Part shown: positions 47,843 through 59,294 of the stretch, piece after piece | How positions within the stretch are numbered: the first letter of the stretch is position 1 | Layout of the letters: every line of letters begins with the position of its first letter | NCBI RefSeq assembly: GCF_009389715.1 | Contig: NC_052409.1 | Span: forward strand, 7,551,605 to 7,615,604 | DNA length: 64,000 nucleotides | Direction: 5' to 3' | Origin: Phoenix dactylifera | Taxonomy: Eukaryota; Streptophyta; Magnoliopsida; Arecales; Arecaceae | Notes under the pieces: model-generated | The model's input: the letters and a program-made list of their open reading frames with translations, nothing else | Told to the model about the DNA's origin: nothing | Databases searched by the model: none | Translations under genes and position numbers: made by a program

Positions 47843-48146
47843 TGATAAAGCGTAGGGTGTAATTTAAATTTCAAATCCAAGCCGTTACCGGATCTTTTGC
47901 TTGAACGGGTAGATAGTTGCGTAGTTACAATCTTTGGCAGAAACTTCTGCCGAGATTTCATCCTTTTAGTTTTTTTTTTAAAAGCCTTGTAGACCAGTTT
48001 TTTCAATATAAATAGAGGAGGTGACTGCACTCTTATTTGGCTGAGTACCTTCGAGAGAAAAGTATTGCCATCATTCGTCTCTCTTCTCTTACTCTGTTTC
48101 TTCTCTTCCTCTATCAATCCAAGGTGCTGTGAATTCATTTCTAACA
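47843..48146 (+). mobile_element. Solo LTR with CATAA target duplication
   Basis: Fossil of an LTR retrotransposon: 304 bp starting TGATAAAGCG and ending TTCTAACA, with a TATA box (TATAAATAGAGG) about 140 bp before its end, flanked by CATAA (47838-47842 and 48147-48151). Copy B of the duplication has one CATAA and no insert (near 58500). A lone LTR is what remains after recombination between the two LTRs of an element; I could not assign it to Copia or gypsy. It lies about 425 bp upstream of the BAHD copy A start. Confidence 0.9.
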
Positions 48147-48258
48147 CATAAAAGACGCAAAAATTTTGAGAAGAATTTTCAGTAGGGTTTCGGACAATAA
48201 TTATTAGGAAATTTTAAGAAACTATTGTAATGACACTGATATCTGTCTACCTATCTAT

Positions 48259-48261
<3 letters not shown>

Positions 48262-48350
<89 letters not shown>
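48262..48350. repeat. (TA)n microsatellite
   Basis: About 44 TA units at the right border of segmental duplication copy A; the equivalent place in copy B has only TTTTTATACACGCGCG. Confidence 0.95.
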
Positions 48351-48354
<4 letters not shown>

Positions 48355-49500
48355 TACACCTATTAAATCCATCACACAACAAATTTCTATAAAATGATCA
48401 TCTCAATGTTTCACATCACTCCCTTTTGATCAAAATGTCCATGAATGCTGAGGACGGTGGGAGAGAATTCCGAGGGAACAGTTAGAATTCGGAGGTGGCC
48501 AACAAGACATTCAAATAGGTTAAAAGCAAAAGAGTTAATGTACCCAGCAAAGCTAATATTATATTAATAAAGTTATGTTACATGCATATTGTAGGTAAAT
48601 AAATTTTATTATATGATGGTATAATTTGTCCGTGATTACATTGTATGGAGATCATGTAATAATAGAGATTAATACAGAGAGATATGATACTCCACTTTTC
48701 TTGTAATCTAAAATAGTTCACAACCTAAATAAATATATATTGGGCATATATATTTATATTATGGTTGTCACATGTTATACTACTATATGTGATAGGATGA
48801 TGTGTTTCAATCATCAGAATAGAGATTCTTAGTAAATATGTGGGTATTTGTAAGATAACAAATACTAAACAAGACCAAATATTAGAACACTTTTGGACCA
48901 TAGAATCTGTGAGAATGAAGGAGTAGTTCTAGTCACATATTCATAATTTCTTAACGATCCAAGAATGCTACATAATCTCATGTGGAGTTTGTGTAGCTTT
49001 GATATTATTAACCGTTGATATCTAGTAAAAGATTATACATATACGGACATGTTGGGTTGCATAAATAAAATATGGAGATTTGCGAAGAGTCATGAACATC
49101 CAAAAAGAGAATTCATCATTCCTTAAGAAGGAAAGAATATTCAAGACTGTGTTCCTTAGAATTGAATTTGAAACCCAACGGGTACAATTTTAAGATATTG
49201 TCTAATTCAAATTAAATAAAAGAACACACATGTGAATTACTAATAGACAGTCTTGTGGTGGTTCCATATCAATTCAGTAGTTCATGTGGAATATTAGTTG
49301 GTGAAGAAAATTATGTGGAAATATAATGTGACAAGAGATACTCGCTACATGTTTTATTCTTTGGGTGAGATTGTAGTTTGCAAATAGGCATAATTGCAGT
49401 TGCCAAACCAAATTAGATTTTGGCTTACTAGAGAAAAGAATATCCCTAATGGATCCCACGCAACATGCTCATCCTCTTACTAACTGGCATCCAAAAGGTC
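48351..49500. other. AT-rich sequence, possibly the outer part of a Copia-like LTR
   Basis: No gene. The block leads without obvious break into the LTR end at 50138. A TGTTGGGTTGC at 49050 could be the start of the LTR, but there is no second complete LTR to test this. Confidence 0.3.
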
Positions 49501-49514
49501 GTAATATGAAGAGT

Positions 49515-49838
49515 CATATTATGAATAATCTCTTACTATTCATTAGATGAATGTTACTAAATTTGATTAATTTTTCATTCATTACAATGGAGTGAATATG
49601 GTAGACTAAACATTAGTATATGAAGAGACATGAATAAGAGAGGTTTCATTATAATGAATGCCATTGAATAAGATTTCTATTATGAATAGTATCTTACTAT
49701 TCATTAGATGAATGTTACTAAATTTGATTAATTTTTCATTCATTACAATGGAATGAATATGATAGACTAAATGCTAGCATATGAAGAGACATGAATAAGA
49801 GAGTTTTCATTATAATGAATGTCATTGAATGAGATTTC
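49515..49838. repeat. 161 bp tandem duplication
   Basis: Two adjacent units with period 161 bp (CTTACTATTCATTAGATGAA starts at 49532 and 49693), about 95% alike by eye. They lie inside the region upstream of the Copia-like LTR end. Confidence 0.85.
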
Positions 49839-51912
49839 AATATACTTCCTCTATTAGAAAAAAGAAGAGAGAGAGCAAGTAGAGATGATATACGAGAAAT
49901 TTTTCTCATGAATTAAAAGGGATAGCAAAAGTTGTAGAAGAGGCATTGCGTGTGAACTTAGGAGGACTTTGCATTGTGAAGTCTTTTGTGAGTAATATCA
50001 TCACTAAGGTATGTCCTATGATCACATAAATCCATGTACATCAAACAATGATCTAGACTCCACCAAATTCTCATATTATGAATATGGATAAAATAAAATT
50101 ATTTTGAGCAAGATTCAAAATTCTGCTGCAAACTATCAATGGTATCAGAACAAGGTTATTCGTGAATAATTTTTGAATTATTCGTTCGTTGATTTTTGTT
50201 GATATAATTAGATTAGACTCATTTATCATATGATATGTTTCTTTGAATGTTAAATTCATGCCTTGCTTTGTATATCTAATGTGATCTTATTTTATTTGAT
50301 TTAATGAGATTGTGATTTAGAAATTCTTATAGTTTATATGTATTTGGAATACATTTTTGACTTGTGTAGCATTGCAAAATATGATTTTAAGAATTACACA
50401 AGTTTGGAGTTTTTTTTTTTTTATGGTGATGGATTTGTCTATAGGATAAACTAAACATCTATATCTAATTGTATGACAATTATATGTCCCCTTATTTTAT
50501 TATATCAAGTATGGAGATCGAGATATAATCCTATGAAGATTTTCTCTAAAGGTCTTCCATTGTTGTTAAATAATTGTGATGATTTTAGAAATGAGTCGAT
50601 GCTAAAATGATAAGACTTATTTCAAAGAATCATTGTTACTATTTATTTTATTGGATAATAAATATGTCAGGGCTAGTGTAAGCTGCAACTAAAATGGGGT
50701 TGCTACCAATAGTAATATGATATATTTAGACAAGGAGTTTGTACTTGAACAATGGGAGTGTGACAATCTAAAATGATAGTGGTCAACTCTGATTGGAGGC
50801 CAAATTATAACATGAGTCCTTTAATTGTTATTGGTAGATAAGTAGTATCTACTTCTTGTAAGAGATTTATATATCCTAAAATGGGTTATTGAGTTTTCTG
50901 AATGAAGTTCATGTTACTCACAATAATATTTTATAAAAATATTTTATGCATATGAGGGAATTATTGTTGTAAGAAATAGTGAGTGCACCATTAACATTAA
51001 AAATAAAAATCCCAATTTTAATGGTTATATGCATGTATATGTTGTAGAGTTAATTTTTCTTTTATCTTATTGCATTGTGATGTAGATATCATGTCCAACT
51101 ATACTCCTTTAACAAAGATGTTGGATAACAATCGTTTGAATGGTTCAAACTATAGTGATTGGAAAAGAAATCTGAATATTGTACTTACTTCTGAAAAATT
51201 GAGTTATGTGTTGACTAATGATGTACTCAAAAAACCCGAAGATAATGCTTCCCAAGAAGCACTGGATGCTTATGAGTATTGAAAAGAATATGATTCTTTG
51301 GCAAAGTGTTACATTCTTGCTTCACTTGAAAATAAATTTCAAAAGCAGATTGAAACTTTGCCAACAGCTAAAGAAATGATGAAAAGCTTGAAAGAAATAT
51401 TTGGGCAGCAGAATCGTTCTACAAGGCAAAGTGCTATGAAGTCACTTATGTCTACCAAGATGCTGGAAGGAACACTAGTTCATGATCATGTCATGAAGAT
51501 GATAGTATACATTAATGAATTGGAATCCCTTGGTTCTGTTATGGACAATGAAACTAAGGTGGATGCCATTTTATCCTCACTATCTGAATCGTTCAATCAG
51601 TTTGTATTAAATTTCAATATGAATAATTTGGTGGTGAGTCTTCAAGAACTATGTAATATATTACAACGTGCGGAAGATTTGATGAAACAAAACAAACCAA
51701 TCGTTATGGTATATGAAAGAGGACTGTCCTCTAACCTAAGTCCAAACATAAGAAGAAAAGAGACCTTAAGAAAGTCCAAGATGAACGTAGGAAGCGAGCG
51801 AAGAAGGACAAATCAAATGATGCTTACCATCATTGTGGTAAATATGGTCATTGGAAGAGAAATTGTTTCCAAGACCTGGCTTTTGATATTGCATGATTTT
51901 AGAACTGAATTA

Positions 51913-52651
51913 TGAAACAGAGAACTAATCGAACTTCGACTTTGCTATATTAAGGACCCCACCAATGGGGGCAGATAAGTTGGCAATTGACTGTCCTGAA
52001 TGACTCACCGCAAGAAGATTAGTCGGTGTTGATGACCCTGCTACAGGTAACATGTGGTCATAGTTCAGGATCGACACGATGAATTGAATATTGGAAAGAA
52101 TCCGAATTCGTGAAAAGAATTCTAAGAATTTAAGAAAAGAGTTGATTTCTATCTTAGTACTGCATATGCATTTAATTTCTGCATATTATTACTTGATTTA
52201 TCTAGCTAGAGTATTCATTACTTACTTGGCTGTTAGCTCATTATATAATTTTTTCTTATTTTACAGATTCTGAGAATTAGCCTATCGGGGTTTCAAATTG
52301 GAAGAGCGACTAAAAGGATAGTGGCACAAACTATCTTAGATTGAGATTTGTTTAAGTTGAACTGTTGTCTTGGATAATTATTATGATTGTTAGGCATTGC
52401 AAGGTTTTGTTATTTAAAGAACTAAGTTTTACATGTTAGTATTTTATCGTTTCACTGCGTATTTAGAATTGTGAGACTTTATAACTTGAGTTAGTTAATC
52501 AAATAAGGTAGCATAATATCGATTTAATTATTTCGCTGCATATTTGTGATATCACGTTGAGATGCCTTGCATGCTCGTTGGAAAAGCTCCCTATGGGTGT
52601 GCGGTGGTTGCCGCGACCTCGGGCCCGCGATTTCGGGTCGGGGGCGTGACA
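51913..52651 (+). mobile_element. LTR of a gypsy-type element, inside the Copia-like element
   Basis: The end GGTCGGGGGCGTGACA (52651) preceded by GGTGTGCGGTGGTTGCCGCG and TTGAGATGCCTTGCATGC is the characteristic end of a widespread plant gypsy LTR type (seen in reverse as TGTCACGCCCCCGACC). The left border is approximate and no internal region is attached, so it is a solo or isolated LTR. Confidence 0.55.
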
Positions 52652-52880
52652 CCCTCCCTCATACCAGCCAGAAAATCTTGGACTGGGAGTCTCGGAGAAC
52701 ACTTCCCCTAAGCAAATCGAAATCCCCTTGGACCCCTTTACTCCCCAGTGGCCAGTACTGCTTCCCCCTCCCTCATCGCTAGAAGATCTTGGACTGGGAG
52801 TCTGGGAGAACACTTCCCCCAACCCCAAACAAGTCGAAAATCGAAATCCCCTTGGACCCCTTCAAGCCTGCTCGTGTCCT
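52652..52880. repeat. 113 bp tandem duplication, GC-rich
   Basis: CTTGGACTGGGAGTCT at about 52677 and 52790 marks two units sharing GGAGAACACTTCCCC and AATCGAAATCCCCTTGGACC. The second unit carries a short extra AACCCCAAA-like stretch. It directly follows the gypsy LTR end. Confidence 0.8.
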
Positions 52881-53143
52881 GCTTCAGGTGCTTGCCCCTC
52901 TCCACTTGATCTTTTTTTTTTCTTTGCAAATGTTAAAACATTTTCAATTCAGAGTACTCTTAAATCTTAATTTTTACTAGTTTAGTAGATCATATTACTC
53001 TGCTTCAATTTGAAATTTTTATTTTTCAAACCAAATTTCATTACTATTTGTTAAGTTGCCTCTTTCCCCTTTGTGGAATAACAAAGTGATCTATTCAAGT
53101 CTCACGCTTTCAGATGTTCTCATCACCTAATTGATTCTTCAAA

Positions 53144-54081
53144 TCTCTAAGTTTCTCATCACCTTCATCTATAACTCGCTGCACAAAAAAATAAACATGT
53201 CAGGATTGACATTTTATCTGAATATGCAAAGATTACAGTCTGGTTAGATTAATAAATAGGTGAAGAAATATTATGGAAGCTCTCAGTCTGGGCGACTTCT
53301 ATCTGTACAAATGACACTCATATCTGTACAAATGACACTCATATACTGTTTGAGCGACTTCTAAAATCTAAAACTACTGTCCATGTATCTAGTATCTGCA
53401 TAACTCTGCATGCAGTGAGTGATCTTGCTTTCCTTTCCAAAGACTTCAGAGTTCAGAATGTAGTTGTATTCTGTGATTATTATCAGTTGCATGCAGTGAG
53501 TGATATTGTTTTAGCCTTCTGTGCTTAGTCACATAGTCAGTTGCCTCTGTCAAGTCAATGTCCATCTACGCCAATGTCATGCCTGTTTTGACTGTTCTTA
53601 TTTGTGCTTCGCATATCATTTAATTCACTATATCAGTCTTTTGTAAAATTAGTAGCACCTATTAAACAGTTGGACATATTCAAGCAGATAACTGTGGAAT
53701 CAAGAACCATTTTTCGGCTAAACAATTTGTTACCTTTTTTTGGTTAGAATTGTCTTAAGCATCAGTTAAAAATTGTTTTGTCTCAAGCAGTGGATTTTTT
53801 TCTTTATTATTGTTCTTATTATAAGAAGTTGTTGTTTCATCCATCGTCCATACCTTACATCAGCAGACTTGAAAAACCAACCTATCAACTGGGAAGTCAT
53901 TGTCGACGTCCTTATTTAATTCAGACTATTAGCCCTCTAAGTTTCTCATCATCTTCATTTATAACTTGCTGCACAAAAAAATAAACATGTCAAGATTGAC
54001 ATTTTATCTGAATATGCAAAGATTACCGTCCGGTTAGATTAATAAATAGGTGAAGAAATATTATGGAAGCTCTCAGTCTGG
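53144..54081. repeat. Pair of 147 bp direct repeats 791 bp apart
   Basis: 53144-53291 and 53935-54081 are about 95% identical by eye (both begin CTCTAAGTTTCTCATCA and end AAGCTCTCAGTCTGG). The intervening 640 bp has no recognised gene. This could be a minor LTR pair or a local duplication; no primer site follows the first copy. A 21 bp tandem repeat (ATCTGTACAAATGACACTCAT) occurs at about 53300-53342. Confidence 0.7.
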
Positions 54082-54368
54082 TTTCATGACTTATTAATTT
54101 TTATTATTATTATTTTTTAAAGAAAAAGACTTTCTTTAGTGGGTTCGCCTTAGGTCTTTGAATACATTGGGCCGCCCCTGCGTGTGAACTTAGGAGGACT
54201 TTACATTTATGAAGTCTTTTGTGAGTAATATCATCACTAAGATATGTCCTATGACATGAATCCATGTATATGAAATAATGATCTAGACTCCACCAAATTT
54301 TCATATTATGAATATGAATAAAATAAAATTATTTTGAATAAAATTTGAAATTCCGCTGCAAACTATCA

Positions 54369-54867
54369 AAAAAGGCGGACGTTCCCTCCCTGCAGGGGAA
54401 GCTCCTCCTCCTCTCTACTGTAAGGATGCCCTCCACCACATCCTCGGTGATGCCATCTCCAATTCTATCCAATCACCATCGCCAGCCTATGCGCGTCGAG
54501 TCTTCCTGAATCCCATTACCCTTACTTTGGAGTCTGTGCTCAAGCTCATCTTTCCGAATCCCATCACCAAATCAAGCGTAAGATTTTTAGGATTTGTGCT
54601 TTTCTGCCGGCGAGATTTTAGAGAAGGGTACTGTTGATTGAAGGGTTCGCCAGAGAATAGGTGATCACGGGGTAGGAATGGACAAGAAGAGAGAAAGGGT
54701 TTTGCAGCATTGGGGGAGGGTCGGGAGGTAGAAGATCTGATTGTACTTCTTGCTGGAACAAAATATGAAAGAACCCAAAAAGAAAAGAACTCCGATCAAA
54801 TAAATAATATACCAAGGGCATTTTCGTTCTATAATCACTTCGTGCTGCGATGTGATAATCATGTGAG
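54369..54867. other. Short unassigned stretch before duplication copy B
   Basis: CT-rich sequence with no clear coding potential and no recognised repeat. Confidence 0.4.
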
Positions 54868-56469
54868 TTGATGATTATAGTTTCTTACGGTTCAACTTTT
54901 CATCCATAGCTTTCTTTAGTTGACGTGAGTTGATGAAGTCTTGTGGCCGTGGTTTATAGTTTCTCACAGTTCAACTTTTCATCCTTAGCTATCTTTAGTT
55001 GACGTGACTTGATGAAGTCTCTTAGTCGTAGTTTATAGTTTCTCTTGCGAATGAATGAATCATGGACGGTCTTCACGGATCGACCAACTAAACGCCCACT
55101 TCTTATTTGCCAAACACTACCATGCCATTCGCAAGTCAGTCGCTGTTCCCCCAATGGATTTATTGACTGTTGATTACGACTGGGGTTGCTCCATCCATAG
55201 CTTCCATCCTTCAGTCTGGCCACAGTTGGTGGCAAAGATTAGTCCTCAGCTTATTGGAATTAAAATGCCGTTTTGACCAAAAAAAAAACAGAAAAAGAGA
55301 GAGATAAGTCCTCGGCCGGCAGCCCCGCAGCCAATCAGAGTGTAAACATTTTTTTAAATAATGTTTTCTTGGCTAACCTTTATGGTGAGATACTGACTTG
55401 TTACAATGGTTCCAAACTTTATTTCGATATTCATATTTCTAACTACATCTAGATCTTCTACCCTACTTTGACAATTTACCAATTTTGATGTTTACATCTT
55501 TGATATGATCATATTATGCTCAAGGGTACTTCTTATTATCCAACATCACATTTAGAATAAAGAGTTTTATCATTATTTCCTATCCATTTGCAGCAAGTTG
55601 TAGTATGATTCAACAATCGCATGACATTATTGTTAGTAATTAGTATTGTAAGTTAAATATTCTCTCAGATAAAATGCTAAAAAAATTGTCGTACGCGTAC
55701 CCTCACTTGTCTTCATCCATTAATATATTGTAAAATTATAATCTCAAGCTGATCCAACCGTCATGCCTAAAAGATGATCTACATTGTATCAAAAAAAGAG
55801 CTTTATGGTCCTCTGGGTCCATCAAATTTGTCTTTGATTCATAAACAAAACTAAGTTATATCATGATAATGATATAGGTGCTTTTGGAAACAAAAATATG
55901 CACATAATTAATCTAAATCTTCTGTTATGCATCTTTCCACATCCGATGAGATCTCTCTAATTAATGCCCCAGATGTATAATTTCTCTTTGACAAACTTAT
56001 TTCTCCTCGACTTCTTTCCTTTCTAACAACTTCATCCTCTCCAATCTTAATTTATCTCCCATTTTAAGTTTTATTTTATATTTTATTTATATTTGATATT
56101 ATTTATTATTTATTTATTTTTACTATGATGCGAGCATGCCCAAAAAATCAAAGGTTTTCCGATTTCGAGTTGAAGCCTAATCTTAAATATGCAAGCACGT
56201 ACAGATGGTGTAGAACAACTCTTTTGCTAACTATTACCTTGTCAAATAATCACTAAGTTTACGGAGGGAACCTCCATTAAAATATTACAACACCAAGAAC
56301 AAATGGTTTTGTGTTTTCACTGGAAATGGTAGGAACGGTCGAACAAATCTAATTCTGCACATATCCAACTTTCAGATTAAACTCTATCGATACGTGGACT
56401 CAACGAACAAATAAACCTCACACCGATTCGAGAGACCTCGCGCGAAGGTCTCGTCGTTACATGGGATGG

Positions 56470-58081
56470 CTAATAATGGATGAATATATTATTAATATTG
56501 GTATTGTTGTGGTAAGGATCGAAGGCGGGCTCCTCCGTCAAGCTCTCCATCTCCATCTGGAACCTCTCCATGGCGGGTCCCGGCAGACACATGGGCACCA
56601 GGATGCCTTCCTCCCCCTTGTTCCTGTGCCAGGTGTAGAAGCTGGCCACACCGGGGACGGCCCCGACCCCAGCACTGGCGGGGCCGCCGTAGACCCCCTC
56701 CCCCCAGCCGAAATCCACCGCCTCGAAGCCGGCCCGGGTCACGTCCGACACGAGGTAGGTCCGAGCCATGGCGAAGTGCGGCCTCCCGCGGAGCACCATC
56801 AGGTCCGCCACCGACTGCATGTACTCGTCCGTGACGCTGGCCTTCGCCTTCCTCACCAGCTCCAGTGCGTACCCCAGCGGGCTCCGGCTCAGCCTGCCCG
56901 CCGCCGAAGAGGCCACCGGGAATGCGAGCGCGTTCCCGTAGTACCCGGACGGCAGGGGCGGGTTGCGCCGCCCGCGGGCGTTCACGACGAAGAGGACGCG
57001 GACCTCGTCGTCGGGGTCGTAACCGAGGGCGGCGGTGCGGCTCCGCCAGACGGACGCGGTGATCAGATCGAACCTGGAGCTGGTGGAGCGCAGGTGCGGC
57101 GGCGCGTGCTTCCTCATCGCGGAGATCTCCTTGGGGCCGAAGAAGAAGGAGCGGTTCACCATGTCGGCCGGGGGGGAGGTCGTCAGCACGTCCGTGCCGG
57201 CCAAGCACTCGTACTCCGGGTGGGCGTGGGTGATCCGAGGGGGGCTGCGGGCGTTGAGCAGCTCTCTCTCCCACACCGGCGTCAAGGTAGGGGCAGCTGC
57301 ACCGCGTGCCATCTCCCCCAGGCCTGTGAGGAACTGCACCACCCCCGGCGCGTCCACGAACGTGTGGTTGATCCGCAGACCGAAGATGAAGCCTCCGCAT
57401 TTGAGTCGCGTCACCTGATCACGCATAATTAATTTCAGGAAGAGTAGCAGCGACTATTTAGAGCTCGCTCATTGGTTTCATCATCATGGAGGAACTCAAC
57501 ACCCTATCATTATCATTTAATTTGTAGTCATCTGCACACTTAACACTAATGTACATACTTATATTACTTCTTGCATGAGCTTCCAGTGCGTTCAATCTTT
57601 TTATATCAACCTCGGCATGAGCTTCGAAGATTTAATCATGTACCTGAATAAAGAGCAAGGGGCGGTCGAGGATGCTTCCGAAGCTCTCCGTATCGTAGAG
57701 CAGCTCCTCTACGCAAGGAAAGGGTGGACTGGGTGCATGGCCGAAGTCCTCGAGCCGGACGTCGGCGTCGGCCTCCACGAACACCACCCCTTCCCCGGTG
57801 CACTCCACCACGAGCTTCCTCCCGGGCCATTCCCGGAGCCGGCCAGCGATGGGATAGTAGTGCACGAGGACCTCCCCAAGGGCCTCCTTTATGACCGTTG
57901 CCGGGTCCCGGCCCTCCTTGGAGGGATCGTTGCGGTAGAAATGGATGCCAGAGCTGTAGAACCTCAGGCCTTCCTGGTCATCGATGTCCGAGAGGGGTTT
58001 GAACTCGTGCGGTGTGGACTTCGCCGGTGCAACGAGCACGGGCTCCCTCCGGCACACCGTGAAGCTCAGAGAGGATGCCAT
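56470..58081 (-). CDS. BAHD acyltransferase, alcohol acyl/benzoyltransferase type, copy B
   Basis: Exon 1 is 58081-57644 and exon 2 is 57414-56470, intron 229 bp. Offset from copy A is exactly 10663 bp throughout, so there are no indels in the gene. The encoded 460-residue protein is the same as copy A; I find three coding differences, all silent (two in exon 1, one in exon 2). HxxxD (163-167) and DFGWG (380-384) are intact, so both copies should be functional. Upstream sequence and TATA box are also almost identical for about 400 bp; copy A then has a solo LTR that this copy lacks, which could change expression of one copy. Role as for copy A: CoA-dependent acyl transfer to an alcohol in the cytosol. 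Confidence 0.93.
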
Positions 58082-58192
58082 AACGGGGTTGCTACCTTAA
58101 TTAGGAGGGGTTTGGGCTTAACTGCTGACGCTGAGAAGTTTGATTGCCTGGAGGTGGGAGGTGATGCGTGCTCCGAATCTACTAACTGCTTG

Positions 58193-58200
58193 TATTTATG
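58193..58200 (-). promoter_or_regulatory. Candidate TATA box, BAHD copy B
   Basis: ATAAATAC on the minus strand, about 112 bp upstream of the ATG, same as in copy A. Confidence 0.5.
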
Positions 58201-58612
58201 GAGAGGAATTGGCGTGGTCGGGTAGGTAGAGCCATGGCTATTTCGACTGTAATTTTGACACCATGGCTTGGGCGTCTGCATGGAAGATACGCGCTAAGAG
58301 CACCACGTCAATGTGTTCTGATTGCTTTATTCTAGCAAATTATCGACGTCCGACTCGGTCGGGATGCCGGACTTGCTTTTCTGACCCGACTGGATGGGAA
58401 AAAGATGGTCCACCCGCGTGCCCGACCTTTCGGCTTAGCCCGGTCATAACGGTTGGTAGTATTGGTCCCGTTACGTGAAACATGCCCGCGGTTTTGAAGA
58501 CATAAAAGATGCTGAGAAGAATTTTCAGTAGGGTTTCGGACAATAATTATTAAGAAATTTTAAGAAACTATTGTAATGACACTGAAATCTCCCTACCTAT
58601 CTATCTTTTTAT

Positions 58613-59294
58613 ACACGCGCGTATGTATGTAAAGAGCATAACTCATAAAGAGCATATTCCATGCTCCGTTTCTAGAAAAATCCCAAGGACGGGGAAAAGA
58701 AATTTTCCTTTTGGTAGTATAGATGAGTAACTTGAAGGTACAACATAATTCCATGTTTAAGCATCCTCAAGGAATCATGACAATATTTGGCTGGTAGAAC
58801 GGAGAGCATCAAGAAATAATTGGGTTGATTGAATTACAAGCTTTTCAGGGCAGCCAACCAATATCAAGGATTGCACACCTGCAGGTGCTGTCGACTGTCA
58901 TTACATTGGCAGTTAACTTTCCGTCTATCACCCTCCTTTAACCGCAGACAATCTGAAATATTGCAGCATGGAAATTAAGCTTGGACGTCACTGACAACTT
59001 CCCCTGCAGATCAATTGCTATCAAGTAAGGTTCTAAGTAATAAAAGGGAATTTTGTGCGCATTTTAAGTGCGAAGGTGAGATAACAGAGGTTAGTAAAAT
59101 TCTAGGAGTGGGAAATCATGTGCCTAGAAATGCCTATTGCTAGCTGGCTGTTAAAAGTTAGACTAAATCCACCTAAACATAGAAGAGAATGAATGTGGTG
59201 ACAGACGAGAACCGAATAACCCTTGCCATTTCTCAATAATTCTGACTACAAAAGCATCATATGCAGGGGGTTCCAACCACAGCCAGGATAGGCA
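58613..59294. other. Downstream of the beta-amylase gene; probable 3' untranslated and intergenic sequence
   Basis: No recognised feature; no poly(A) signal stands out. Confidence 0.4.

Larger units (their letters stand above)
43013..48262. repeat. Segmental duplication, copy A
   Basis: Aligns in the same orientation with 54868-58612. It begins with about three tandem units of roughly 77 bp (GATGAAGTCTCTTAG... AGTTGACGTGA) and ends at the (TA)n tract after 48262. Compared with copy B it has three extra pieces: a hAT-type MITE, a LINE fragment and a solo LTR. Without these the two copies are nearly the same length (about 3.7 kb). Confidence 0.9.
49948..54368 (+). mobile_element. Copia-like, gag-only LTR element (broken)
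   Basis: Fossil. The 3' part of a 5' LTR (about 49948-50138, ending CTATCA) is followed at once by a tRNA-Met-type primer site TGGTATCAGAAC (50140-50151), a 930 bp leader, and a Ty1/Copia gag (about 51091-51880) with a CCHC zinc knuckle at its end. A matching LTR end lies at 54178-54368. No protease, integrase or reverse transcriptase is recognisable, so it is non-autonomous or a remnant. The space from about 51913 to 54178 is filled by a gypsy LTR and other repeats. It has a few breaks. Its 5' LTR left end is unresolved; about 190 bp of LTR align between the two ends. Confidence 0.75.
54868..58612. repeat. Segmental duplication, copy B
   Basis: Second copy of 43013-48262, lacking the MITE, LINE fragment and solo LTR. 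It begins with the same 77 bp tandem units and ends where CTATCTATCTTT meets unrelated sequence. An open frame at 55055-55276 (+) in its first part has a counterpart in copy A that is disrupted, and it has no recognised domain. Confidence 0.9.

Noticed and set aside
47677-48147. 156-codon minus-strand frame
   Set aside because: Most of it is in the solo LTR, and the rest is promoter sequence of the BAHD gene; the frame is absent from copy B.
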